64,000 nt of DNA from contig CM069433.1 of the NCBI GenBank assembly GCA_035610365.1, forward strand, positions 55,232,487-55,296,486, given 5' to 3'. A program made the translations under genes and the position numbers. Below are positions 33,581 through 44,934 of this stretch, one piece after another; the stretch's first letter is position 1; the number at the start of each line of letters is the position of its first letter. The DNA comes from Aquatica leii. Its lineage: Eukaryota > Arthropoda > Insecta > Coleoptera > Lampyridae. Under the pieces are notes generated by a model. That model saw only the letters and a list, made by a program, of their open reading frames with translations, was not told the DNA's origin and searched no databases.

Positions 33581-34440
33581 GTGATTAACTTAACGTCTAA
33601 GAACGGAATTGAGTATCCTTTTTATATTTCAATGGTAAATCTTAGAGAAAAAGTACTAAATGCCATTACCAAGTTTACAAATAAAAGCAAAAAAACTAAC
33701 TTGAAATCACAAAATTTGTTTATTAAAACGCTAGTGACATCTGCAAAAAAAATCACAATTTTTTTTAAATACTGCAGGAACGCGCGAGAAACGGAAATAT
33801 ATAAAGTTCTCGAAAGCAACCCAGTTGTAGATGTTCAAAATGAACTAGACATTTTCAATAGAAAAAAAGATGAAAATTAAGAAGTACATTTTAAAATTAA
33901 TCAAAGTACAGAGAATTTGAAAAAATAACGAAATACTAGAACAAATTTCTTCAAATATCGAGAGATTTCAACATATTATGTATAAAGTTATGAAAATAAT
34001 AATGTGAATGAACTAAATGCACAAAATAATGACATAAACACTGCTAATAACATGAATGAAAGCAGTTGTAGTTGTTCAGAAAAAGATATTCCATTTTCAA
34101 AAACTAGAAAAAGTTGCACAAAAAGAAATGTTAAAAAGATAATAAATAAAATTTGTAGAAAAGGAATTGTCAAATTAAAAGCTATAGCAAAACATTTGCT
34201 CAGAGATCCTTAGAAAACTACATTCAAGAAAAAGTGCAGAAAGTTAATTTGTTCTAAGCAACGAAAAGTAATTCATAAAAATTGGGCATTATCTTGGTTA
34301 CATAAAAAAAATTATACTAAATTCGTATGCACAAATGCCAGTTAAAAAAACCACCATTTGCGAATGTTTAAAGAAAGTTGACTACTTGTTACCGACAATA
34401 AACTGAGAAGCGTGATGATGTATGTAAAACGTTTCTCGAC
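33581..34440 (+). pseudogene. Lysine-rich decayed coding region, unknown
   Basis: Two open frames follow each other on the plus strand: 33581-33880 (99 codons, containing KNGIEYPFYI and a Lys/Asn-rich middle) and 34004-34213 (69 codons, NESSCSCSEKDIPFSKTRKS). Beyond the second, a further stretch reads VIHKNWALSWLHKKNYTKF after a frame change. Together they look like one basic, low-complexity protein broken by stops and frameshifts. No domain recognised; a chance origin cannot be excluded because AT-rich DNA favours Lys/Asn/Ile codons. Confidence 0.3.
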
Positions 34441-34449
34441 AAAATAGGA

Positions 34450-35465
34450 GCCGACCACTGACTACTGTTTAGAAAAACCTGGTACATATTGAGCCGAAAC
34501 TAAACTAAACTAAATAATATACTGTAATTGTTTGCCATAAATATTTACAAGAACATTTCATTGATTTTCATAACTAAATTTATTTCTGTATTTTTCTATA
34601 AATAATTTATTTTTAGTTATTATTCCTATGTTTTGTGTTCTAAAGTTTATAATAAATATTTTAAACACTATAAAACATTTTCCATTCATTACCGAATAAG
34701 TATAACTTGCGCACATCGACTGGTGAAATTTGACACACGGCAGACTCAGCGCAAATCGCCTGATAGCAAAGGTTTTAATTTTTAATAAAGAAATCGAGAT
34801 ACTTATGTCCGGTTGCATGAAGCAAAGTTAACTATGTTAGTTGACGCCGTTGTAAATTAAATTACAGCTATCGATTTCTGAATGTCGTCAGTAAAACAAT
34901 TGATTTTGTAGCAATGACGACGCTTAACGACATGACCACGTAGTTAACTACCTCATCAAAAATCAAAAAAATCAATGCTTTATACAACCAGGCTTACTGT
35001 CATTAAATTAAAATTTTGAACCCATTATTAAATATCCAAAGATATGTATATAACAATTTTTTGTTAGTCTTTGGCTCAAGCCAAAAAAGTTTATGCACTT
35101 TTCTCGCAAATTTGTTGGTTAGCAGTTACTGCTTTTCTCCAAAGTATTCTACTAAATTTTGATCAAAATTTAAACTATATGTATTTTTACTGTGTGTTTT
35201 TTTTACAATATTTTGCTTATTGCGATTAAGGGAATTCAAAATTTTCTTTATCCCCCCAACCTCTATTTCTCTCTCGAAAGTTTGTGATATTAGAATTACG
35301 TTATGAAAATGTATAGAAAGTTACTTTTTTTCAAGTATATATTGCAACGAATTTTATTATTAACTACTAATTTATTTAAATTACTAAAAAATATTTTTAC
35401 TTATACTAAAAATATGCACACTTTTAAATTAACCGAACTAATTAAATCTAATAATATTTAATAAA
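34450..35465. other. AT-rich DNA, no gene recognised
   Basis: An 86-codon minus-strand frame (34558-34818) has no features and is taken as chance. Confidence 0.45.
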
Positions 35466-35469
35466 ACAC

Positions 35470-35850
35470 TTACAGTATAATTTATGTATAACGCTATCAC
35501 TTACACGAAGATAAGATAAAGTCCGCGGATACCTTCACACATTTGTTAATACTGAAGTCACGTACTTCGTAGATTTATTTATAACACGCATTAACGACTT
35601 ATTAATTTAGACTTGAATAATCTTCTTAACACTGCTGTCTTCGCATTACGGTAATAACTGACCTACGAATGGTTTTTTTGGTATTTATACACATTTTGGA
35701 AATCCTTCTTGAGTGTTCTATATCTTTCGATATACGTTCTAGAAGATGGATAGCAACTTCGAAAGGCTCTTGAATTTGCGAATAACTTCTCGAACGTTTC
35801 AATATTTTTTTGTCTCTCTTCCTATATAATTTATTTAGAATTATGTTTTC
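35470..35850 (-). repeat. Candidate solo LTR with TATA box and heat-shock-element-like array
   Basis: On the minus strand a cluster of inverted nGAAn/nTTCn units (TTCGAGAAGTT, TTCGAAG, CTTCTAGAACG; about 35,725-35,805) lies about 40 bp upstream of TATAAATACC (35,680-35,689). This is a promoter-like layout in a stretch less AT-rich than its surroundings. Heat-shock-type promoters are known in some insect LTR retrotransposons. No coding region or second LTR is present, so a solo LTR is an inference. Confidence 0.35.
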
Positions 35851-35859
35851 TACATCAAT

Positions 35860-38200
35860 TTAAATCCGTTATTATTATTTTCATTAAACTGGGTAACTAT
35901 ATTTTAGTGTATCCTTTAGTTTAGTAACATTAGTTACATTTATAATAATCGTATAATCGTGTATATAATTTAAATAAATTAAGATTTTAAATCGTTACAA
36001 TATGCAATTACAAGATTGTATATAGCAGTTATCAGTGATTAGGTAGAATAATTTGTAAAAAATGAGTACTTATTGTTTAAGTCTTAATAATGATTCAGGT
36101 TTAATTTACAAGCACATCCAAAGAAACTTGCAGTTTTCTATCGCGTCCTAGTATTTGTATCGTGCAAATTTTTAAAACATAAATTTAAGATAATTTAAAG
36201 CAAGTAAGTGATTTAAACGTATGTTTACTTCAAACACTATATAATACAATGAGTAAATAACTAAAAACCACTAACAAGAAAAGTGGTTTATCTAGAATAT
36301 TGTTATCTATTAGTATTAAAGAGGAATGTGTCGCTTTACATAACTGTTAATACTACATGCATATATTATATGTATACTTGATTTCTTCTGATACTTCATT
36401 TTTGACAGGAAATAATCATAGTAAGTTCATTTTAGTTATATTTTATTAAATGTATTTTATTTATTACGTATACAGCTTACAACTATTTTCAATTTTACTA
36501 TATAACAAAAAAAAAATTAAATTTTATTTCGAGCTGTTTATAGTTTTTATGTACAAGTTTGTAATTATAAAGTTTCTCGGAACTAAAATTGATGAGCGTT
36601 ACGATTTACTGAACTGACTATGTCTGCATGCTAGCACATGTTGATTTTTCTGATTACGATAAAGTGATTTTGTTGTTTTTTATCGTTGTTAGTACCAACA
36701 TGCTAATTCAGTTGGTAGTTTTTGTTAGCACGAATGTAAAACCATTATGGTTTATTAGTCACTTTTAAATTATTACTTTTTTTACTGCCAGCGTTTTGTT
36801 TGACATACTGATACTAATAACTACTGTGACCGAATCAGAAAACTGCCAAATAAAATTGTTTTTTTTCTTCGCAATTTTTAATGCATTTAAAAATGTACTT
36901 TTATCGAATAATTTTTTATTTTAAACAGCAAATAGGTATGCACATTTAGAACGAAATTCTTCACTAATTGTATATTAAATTGACCCAAATTTAATTTAAA
37001 TTAAAGGATGATTTAATCTGCAATTTTTTTACACATTAAGTTGAAACTTAATAAGAAAAATTAGATCTTTCAGATAAGTTTGATTTTGATCTTTACTCAT
37101 AAAAAAGTAAAATTTAGATGCTTTTAAATTAAGATAAGACTTTGTAATTACGTCGTGAGACTAATCGAAATTACATAAATATTTATAAGTTGTAAACATT
37201 TGTTTACTAGGCAAAATAAGAGTTTAATAACAATGTTTTTATTTTAATTTAACTGTTTCACTAATTTTACAAATGCCAGTAAAAGTTAAAGTTAAAAGCG
37301 TAAAATCTAAAAAAAATAAGTATTTTTATCTTTAAAAGCCTCCAACTAGCTTATAATATATAATAAATCAAAAATGATAAAAATACACTCCAACGTAAGT
37401 TTAATGCTAAAGTAACTCAAACTAGAAGAATACGTAATTTTTATAGTTTTGTTAGAACCAAAAAAATAACACGCAGTTTAATTTTGACATAAGCAACAAC
37501 CGCTCTGAAATGTACGACCCCGATCTGCATTTATTCCCTTATATACTCAAAATTACACGAGATATGTAGACAGAATAAACATAGTTAGAGTGGCACAAGA
37601 AGATGGATGTTATAAAATAATAATCACTTGAAACTGTAAATTTTTTATTAATAAAAATGCCATTAAAGACAAATATTAAAAAATAACTAAAGAAACAGAA
37701 ATTTTCTGCTTTTAATCTTACTAAACTCGTATTTTAATTTAGCTTAGAAGCTATAATTTGATAGATAAAATTACCAAAGCTAAAAGTCTTTTCTAACTCA
37801 TTGTATTTCTTAAATGATTTTTTATTAGTTTTAATTTTGAAAAGTTCCTTTCAGCGGAGGTATTGTTAACAAAATTCGAACGACAATTTCAATATTTAGA
37901 TAAATTTCTTTAAAATATTTAAAATACGACAGTTTTGAATATTTAAGTCATTTCTTTCTAGTTCTTAATATTGCTTTAGTTAAATATTCTATAGTAATCT
38001 CAATGACAGCAGGAAATCTGATATTACAAGATCTTAAGATAACTGATATTTGTTCAACTCTACTATAGTCTCTATTATAGTCGAGCAAGAAAGAATCATA
38101 TTTGCCTCTTTTATTCATTTTGAATGTGGTCACTTAGATAATGGGATGCAAGTTGTTTGTCAATAATGCATCTTTTGTGTTTCCGTAACGTAGAATCAAA
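35860..38200. other. AT-rich DNA, no gene recognised
   Basis: A long stretch with no repeat partners noted and only chance frames. Confidence 0.5.
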
Positions 38201-38204
38201 TACT

Positions 38205-38730
38205 ACCAAAATGTTTCCAGTTATAGCACTGTCTCTGTATCATCTGACTTTATGAAAAAAAAATATTTTGAGAATTTAAATAAACCAACTAGCAACGATG
38301 TTGAGTTTTACCATTATTTAGTTATCCCTATTATTTAACTGCTGTGTGGCGCCGCTTTAAACTATGTCATGTAGCTGCATATCCAATTAACAAATTCAGC
38401 TACATTATTGGCGTCGCTGCTAACTGGCAGAAGATCTATCTCAATCTGTTCATCATGGGAATTTCAATGTTAGATTCTGATTTGCTAGAGTTTGTTTCTA
38501 TCTCTTATTCCAACTGTCGTTTGTTACGGTATTCAATGCTTCTGGCTTTCTAAGTTCAACAGAGTCTCGGTCAAGGCTTTATGTTCTTTAGAAGTCAAAT
38601 TAGCCGATTTAGATGATTTTGTACTACCCGATGCAGTTTTATTGAGAAAATTAACTATACTTATACTTAAAACCTAGTTTAATATAGTTCTTTCGGCTTT
38701 TCTTTTTCTTGTTGCTGATCCAGATTGCAT
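38205..38730 (-). pseudogene. Possible decayed hAT/ZMYM-like transposon protein region
   Basis: Minus-strand translation in broken frames gives a start-like MQSGSATRKRKAER (near 38,730). A Ser/Lys/Thr-rich stretch and, near 38,190, a VFDSTLRKHKRC-like piece follow. N-termini of the form SG.A.RKRK are common in hAT-type and ZMYM-like insect transposon proteins, but nothing of the catalytic region can be recognised. Weak evidence. Confidence 0.2.
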
Positions 38731-39399
38731 TTTATCTCTACATTTTATCTCTCTTGGAGTCTAGACCTGACATCTTATGATGAGAAGTTTTTTATAATCT
38801 ATCTGTAAACAAAACAATTAACATTTCTACTTCTATCTTCGCTTAAGTACCAACAAATACTGCTTTGCTTAACTACCTAACAATTGTCTATAATAAATTT
38901 ATGAAAGCAATCATAATTTCTTAAATAATTGTTACGAGTGATGATTGAACTACTATAATATACTTCTTTTACTATATATGTGTAAAAAAAAGACTGTTAA
39001 AGAAAATTGTAGCACAAAAAATTGAAGAAATACATATAACAAATAATATAATAAATAACTGTATATAGGTAACCTAAGATATGTGTGTGATTGTTTCTTA
39101 CCTTATTCAAATTAGTACAACTACTGTTGTTTTTCTTCACATCACACAAAGTTTCAAAAGTTCTGAATATAAGCATTCCCTCGATATTCTCACTAAGCAT
39201 TGTTCTGTAAAGTTCAAACAATAATTCTTCAAGGCGCGTGTCCCCTCGGATAGTGAGGCCATAGGCGGTGGTCACCGTCGGTCATGCTTTAGGTTGCTTC
39301 TGCAGAAAAAAAAACAAGTTTAGCAAAAAACTAAACTACATAGATTTGCAAAGAAATATTAAACAAAAGCAACAAATAACTTAAAGATAGTAGTACAAA

Positions 39400-39570
39400 C
39401 TTCTTCTGGGTTTTGCCGTGTATCGAACTGGCAGCAGATCCTGAAAAAGCTGACAGCATAGACAACGAAACAACATCAGCTTTAAAATTATACGGAATTT
39501 TAGAACTTAAACAACTTAGTCTTGATGCCAAACAAAAAAAACGGGCAGTAACTACCGAATCAACAAATTG
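39400..39570 (+). pseudogene. Possible Myb-like/second protein remnant of a Harbinger element
   Basis: The plus-strand frame reads AADPEKADSIDNETTSALKL, then LELKQLSLDAKQKKRA, then stops. Lys/Leu-rich tails of this kind end the Myb/MADF-type accessory proteins that accompany PIF/Harbinger transposases. A Harbinger transposase fragment follows about 180 bp downstream on the same strand, which supports the link. No Myb helices are visible. Confidence 0.3.
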
Positions 39571-39746
39571 TAATAAATAGTGTAGATAAGTATGATCTTT
39601 TATGTAAGTTAGACCATGTTTTAATGGTTCCTTTTTAAAGTTGACTTTGACGACAAAAAGTAGTCGAGTGTAGCCGTCCCGACTACTGAGATGGTTCGAC
39701 CCAGCCACATTTTATAGTTATGCCAACGTCGATGATACTTGACTAT

Positions 39747-40060
39747 ATGAATCTTCACAAATTTAATGCATATAACAAAGCACATATTAAAAGACAAAAT
39801 AGTATTGAAAAGTTCTTTGCCGTTTTAAAAAGAAGATTTTCTTGCGTGTAATAAATATGTCTGTCGTCTTAAAATAAGCACCACCTTGAAAGTTATCGTG
39901 ACTTGTAGAGTTTTACATAACAGATCAAAACAACAATATCGAAAACTATTTTGATGAAATTGAGAATTTCAGACTATTTCGTTTAGAATGAAAATAATGA
40001 AAATAATGCTGTTCGAAATGCATTAATTGCGTTTTTGATGCATAAAATATATAAAAACAA
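39747..40060 (+). pseudogene. PIF/Harbinger transposase C-terminal fragment
   Basis: The frame at 39747-39851 includes YNKAHIKRQNSIEKFFAVLK followed by RRFSCV. This corresponds to the Harbinger DDE nuclease signature YN.AH...R..IE..FG.LK.RF.CL, where the Glu is the third catalytic residue. After a TAA (39849-39851) the DNA still resembles the next segment in other frames: an L.TTLKVIV-type stretch, DNIEDYF-like residues and a final NAVRNALIA. Nonsense codons and frameshifts show that it is dead. The first two catalytic Asp residues are not seen upstream. Confidence 0.65.
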
Positions 40061-40069
40061 GAAGTTTTA

Positions 40070-41490
40070 TACTATTTTTTTATTTGTAAAGATAATACAA
40101 TACTTTGCTAATTTTCGTTATCTATTTTCTTTTAAACAATACTGTGTTATCAAGTAATCGACAATATATGATTATTAAAAAAATTTGTTTTCTTAATTAA
40201 CTTGGGAGGAGGAGACGCAACAGGTGATAGTGGTTCTGCAGGAGATAAGATTAAGATGGTAACATGAATACAGGATGAAGGACTAATAAGTAAAACATCA
40301 ACCATATCAAATATTTTACTTTCGTCTATTATTAAATCAAAAAAAAAGATTAATATTAGGTGTCATTGCAATTATTTAAATTTACCAAAATAGTATACCG
40401 TACTATGAAAATTATTAGAATGCGGCTGAACTTAATTGTCAGTATTTGCCAACAAAATCTCTTGTTCTACAGTTTATAATAGATTGGAAACTCCACCTCC
40501 AATATTTACTATTTCCTATTATTATATCATTTAAACGTTTTAAACTGATATAGTAGTATGTGTTATACTACCTTATCATTAATTGCAGCTTGTTTCGCCT
40601 CCTGTTCAAGCAATTTAATTTCTAAATGTTTATATTTTAAAAATGGTTTTTACCAGAAATCGTTGAGGACTTCCTGCTATATTTTCAACAATGAGAAGTA
40701 CTCAATTGTTTCGCTGAATAAAAAACAACAATTGCAATCAATAAAATAATCTAATTTACTTCACCGATATTGACGTTCAGTTGCCATATATAATGTGGAT
40801 AAATGCGATTGGCTACATTTTTCAATAATCAATAATATCTATCGATATAATATGTCAGAACAAATGTCAATATATGTCATAATACATTTAGTAATATTTA
40901 ACTATTGTAAATGCCAAAGAGAAAACTACTATACATGATTCTTAGTGAAAGTTACTTTTTCTGATTTAACACCTTAAAATCCTCAGACAACGGCCTCGTA
41001 TTTCAAACTACGGTCTCACTAGAAAAACGACTTTTCCCACTCTACATGTAATATACTATTACAAATCATAGATAATTCAGTTTATCGTATTGTTTTGTTG
41101 CTTACAAGTTGCAGATGCTTTTTGTCTCCCGTTTGATATTATCATACAAAAAAAGCATTTAGGACTAGAAACATTTAATTGATATACATAAAGTAGAATT
41201 TGGCTAGTAATACAAAAGCAATATTTTACGTAGTGATACTGTAACTGTTTATGCAAACATTAATAAAATAAGAGTCACTTTGCTATAGTATTGATTAATA
41301 TATTTTTTTTAAGTAAGATTTGCGCTTTACGCCTTCTTTATGTATGTATATAATAATGACGATTTTGACAACTTAAAACGCGCGGTTGTCACATTTACTA
41401 GCAGTTAATCTTTAATTAACTAATGGGGTATTGAACTTACATGTTAATCGACCATTAGTAAATCGGCAATTAACAACAGTTTTGTGCAAG
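40070..41490. other. AT-rich DNA, mostly unrecognised
   Basis: On the minus strand near 40,600 a short LEIKLLEQEAKQA segment resembles the tail of Harbinger accessory proteins, but it is too short to call. Otherwise nothing. Confidence 0.35.
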
Positions 41491-41492
41491 GA

Positions 41493-41499
41493 CTATTAG
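41493..41499. repeat. 7-bp target duplication (CTATTAG), left
   Basis: Identical to 43387-43393. Confidence 0.85.
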
Positions 41500-41813
41500 C
41501 GTTGACTGAAGAAATGTATAAAGACTCGCAAAGCCACAGATTATAATGTCCTACGGACAGATGTATCAGTAAGACGGAGAAACGAATATACAATAAGGAT
41601 GCAGGACATAACTGATTTAAAGGGACGGCATGCAAAGCGCATGCGTTCCCGAACAGCTGTGCGAAAACAATCCGCATTTTGTTTTCTAATATTTTTATGG
41701 CGTTTTGGGTTGACTCTTATTGGAACAATCATTAATGCTTTGGAATTTTTAGTGTTTGTTTTTATTGTATATATTAGTGGTTTAGCGTGTTTAAATAATA
41801 GTAGTTAATTAAT

Positions 41814-41918
41814 ATGAGTAACGAAAAGACTGGTGGAGTTTATTGTATTTATAAAAATTGTAAGAACAATTTCCACGAACCTCAGGGCTGTGGAGTCAAA
41901 TTTTTAAGAGTGCCATAG
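41814..41918 (+). pseudogene. THAP-module start inside the TIR transposon
   Basis: The ATG opens a 34-codon frame reading MSNEKTGGVYCIYKNC, then GCGVKFLRVP, then TAG. CIYKNC supplies the C-x4-C pair of a C2CH THAP zinc module, and GVKFLRVP matches its usual G..F..FP continuation. The C-x2-H half is missing after the stop. Lying inside an element with P-like features, it is best read as the first exon remnant of the lost transposase, though the fragment is very short. Confidence 0.5.
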
Positions 41919-42258
41919 GATTAAACAATCTAAATACCTTCCTTTCTCTTTGTTGTTACTTTTATTTTACTTATAAAATTCTTTCACTATTGGAGTAAAA
42001 AGTTACACTTTTGGCAAATTAGTATTTATTATTTTAACAATAATATAATAAAAAAAATTACATAGTTATATACCTATCTAAAAGCCTTAGCAATATATTT
42101 TCAAGTAAATGTAAAAGGTATTATTGCGTTGGACAAAAAAAAATTAAGTCTGGCAACGTTACATATAACCCGTTTAAATGTCCGAGGTCACCGCGGCGTT
42201 TCGAGCAAGATCAAAAGAGTAGTACATCTGTACATTATAATCTGTGGCAAAGCCCATG

Positions 42259-42465
42259 TTAAAAATCGTAGTCACCGCAGGGTCCGAGATATAGGAGGCG
42301 CCACCGTCTACTTGGGGTCCGAGATTTCAGTTCATTGCTGGCACTTGTAGTGTTTACATCGTACGTACGCAAAGTACGTACGCGCATCGAGCAGTGACTT
42401 CGCTTAGTAATACCACTTTCTTTGCAGTTCAGATGACGATGATTTAACAAACGATTTTCTACCAA
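42259..42465 (-). CDS. Repeat-borne ORF parallel to 31970-32314, probably not a gene
   Basis: A 68-codon frame with NCKESGITKRSH and SNELKSR is in register with the ORF in the sister element. No recognisable domain, and many replacements between copies. Confidence 0.2.
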   Translation of the reverse strand: MVENRLLNHRHLNCKESGITKRSHCSMRVRTLRTYDVNTTSASNELKSRTPSRRWRLLYLGPCGDYDF

Positions 42466-42854
42466 GAGATACCATTCGTAATGGGAATTCTAGTTAATTA
42501 TTATTATTATTATAATTAGGGGAGCAACTCGCGATGTATCGGTATGCTGCATCTAAGAAAAAAAAACTAAAACGCCGTTTCAAATTCACAATTTTATTGA
42601 ACATTCGTGTAATCTTAATTAGCAAATCAAGTTAAAAAGTTTTAATTAAACGGAAAACCGATTTGGTAATCCCTTTTGTAGTCACCTTTCAAAGAATATT
42701 ATCAACTGCAAAACATGATAAAACAGTTATATACATTTATAAACATAACAAAAATTCTGCTTTGCTGCTTGTGTATAAAAATCGCTTTATTAGAGTACGA
42801 AAATCGATTTTTTAATGATTTAAATCACCATTCCTACTTTATTAGGCCTGGGTC

Positions 42855-43020
42855 GTCTATCGATATATCGATACGTATCGAAGGTATCGAAACGTCGATA
42901 TTTCGATACGTATCGAGATTTCGATACGTATTGATATTTCGATACGTAGTGATATTCCGATACGTATCGATATTCCGATACGTATCGATATTCCGATACG
43001 TATCGATATTTCGATACGAA
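42855..43020. repeat. Tandem array of an 18-bp palindromic unit
   Basis: About nine imperfect copies of GATATTCCGATACGTATC. Each contains the perfect 12-bp palindrome CGATACGTATCG, and the units become more regular to the right. The apparent proteins with RYVSIF or DTYRNI repeats on either strand are translations of this array, not genes. Confidence 0.9.
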
Positions 43021-43386
43021 TTGCGGATTGCAAAGTAAATTAAAACAGCAGAGAAAAAATACAAAACCAAACTCTGGCAAACGAAGAAAAAAATTCAACT
43101 TGTCAAATTACATTCCGTTTACTCAAAACATTTTATATCAGTCAACGGTATCTAGTAAATACAACAAACGATTATTTTGAAGAGTTATCTTATTACTTTC
43201 CAAGCATTATTTTTAAACGATCTTTTACCAGTCTTATCTTAGTTTGCGTTGAAAACAACCGTGTCGCTACTATCCAAGAGTAAAGTTTGTAGGCAGCGGG
43301 GTGCAGAGAGCCACAACAGTGAGATAGTAATACGATACGATTTTTAACATGCAGTTGCGAGTCTTTATACATTTCTTCAGTCAACG

Positions 43387-43393
43387 CTATTAG
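43387..43393. repeat. 7-bp target duplication (CTATTAG), right
   Basis: Matches 41493-41499. Confidence 0.85.
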
Positions 43394-43921
43394 TCTTTTA
43401 TATTTCTTTAGTGCTTGTAACACTTTACATTCTGCCTCACTTTTAAGATCCTACACTATTTTCCTAAAGCCAGTTACTAGTGACAAACAAAATAAAGTGT
43501 CTTGATCTCGTGATGTGTTTCTGGATTCAACAGTTTGTATTTTACTGACTTTTTTCAGAATTTGTATAAACTCACTATTCTTATTAGTTTTGTTCTAATT
43601 TTGTCCATTATTTTTTTTGCAGTAAAAACTCCTCGACGATTGTTTCATCGACTATTTCTGAGAAATTTTTCCCCATCACCTTTGTCATCTTGGGTTTTGT
43701 TTAAATGTTACTTTCTTTCTGGAAGCACTTTTTTCTGTTTCTACTACTTTAAACTTTATTTTATTGTATGTATTAATCTTTAAATAATATTTACTTTGTA
43801 ATACATAATCATTGTAATGATTCTTTAGTTGGTTCCTTGAAAAACATGTTGATAATATCTTTACGTACAAAAAGTTAATTTGTTTTTTATTGTTCAAATG
43901 CTATTCAGATAAAAACTGCAG

Positions 43922-43950
43922 GTTTCGGCTTCTTAGGCTCTTCATCAAGA
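43922..43950 (-). ncRNA. Degenerate hammerhead-like / PLE-end footprint
   Basis: On the minus strand TTGATGA, then AGAGCCTAAGAAGCC, then GAAACC. The CTGATGA box has lost its C and the stem is imperfect. No RT or nuclease lies nearby. Confidence 0.3.
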
Positions 43951-43959
43951 ACATTATAC

Positions 43960-44925
43960 AATGCTTTTTCTTCAAAAGAGCCTAATAAGCTTAATATATC
44001 ATTCCAAATTTTTCAAATTATGCATTTGGTTACTTTGGTATAAGGTCATATGGAAGATCGTCAGACTGTACAATTTTTATATTTAATAATGAGTTAGATA
44101 TTTCAGGCGGAAGATCTTTGACAAACACTGAAAATACTTTCTCATTAGATTTGCCCTATCAAATAATTGATTATGCTCCTATGCAATAAAAAAATAATCT
44201 CCAAAGAAAAAGGTTTTTAACTACCGTCTGTCAAGTGTTAGAAGAACTATAGAATACGCATGTTAAAAGGGTCAATTAATTTTGCAGATGACATGATCAA
44301 GGTAGTTGTGTGTAGCTTTTTAATTTCGTATGACGTGTAGGGTATAATTATGATAATACTCTTATTTGCGAGAGTTTATACAAAATACAGATTAATCACG
44401 ACAGGACCGGTAGATTGGTTAACACTACGCGCGAAGAATTTGGTAGTTTTTTTTTTATTTCCCAAAAGACAAATTTCCTGGCAATGGAAACGAATCTAGA
44501 CAAGCTTTGTATAAACAATATTGTAAACATAATATTCTATACTATCACCTATATCGTTTTTTACTACTTAATTCTTGAAAGTTTTTGTTAAATACTCCAT
44601 ATATTTTCTCTCAGGCTTTAGTCTTTTAAATATTATTGCTGTGTACATTATTTTTATAGTCACAAACTCCAGGTTCCGCCTGAATTTCGGCAATAAAAGT
44701 GTCAAACGGTTCCATCTCAAATATTGACGCCCGGACGATGACAAGAAAGTAGTCGCCTTATACGTGTTCCGTGGAAAAAGGCCGCGCTCTAGTCGGTTTG
44801 TGATCAGTGCACGGGCTCGACGACTCACGGTGGTAGAAGTTTAATTATTGTCAATAAAACGCTTGTGTAAAAAGCGCTTGTTGCCGTAAATGGAACTGCA
44901 ACCTAGCGACAGCCCAAACAGCAAA
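43960..44925. other. No gene recognised
   Basis: A slightly less AT-rich patch at about 44,660-44,830 contains an 86-codon minus-strand frame (44568-44828, starting MSRRARALITNRLERG) with no recognisable domain; it is possibly a transposon leader. Confidence 0.3.
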
Positions 44926-44934
44926 GTAAGCTTG

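Larger units (their letters stand above)
41500..43386. mobile_element. TIR transposon, family 1, long composite copy (1887 bp)
   Basis: It has the same terminus (CGTTGACTGAAGAAATGTAT onward, 32 bp perfect) as the element at 31,361 and is bracketed by CTATTAG. From left to right the interior holds: a short subterminal block that reappears inverted at about 42,210-42,255; a THAP-like exon start (41,814); an inverted copy of the family-1 core (42,240-42,840); and a tandem array of an 18-bp palindromic unit (42,855-43,020). The internal inverted subterminal block suggests nesting of one copy inside another. The THAP fragment suggests descent from a P-superfamily transposon. Confidence 0.88.

Noticed and set aside
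34558-34818. 86-codon minus-strand ORF
   Set aside because: No homology recognised, AT-rich composition, no supporting signals.
41541-41808. Overlapping ORFs on both strands near the left end of the TIR element
   Set aside because: Mutually overlapping, no domain; the sister element lacks them.
42820-43098. Several overlapping ORFs with RYVSIF or DTYRNI repeats on both strands
   Set aside because: They are translations of the palindromic 18-bp tandem array, which is open in several frames by its period.
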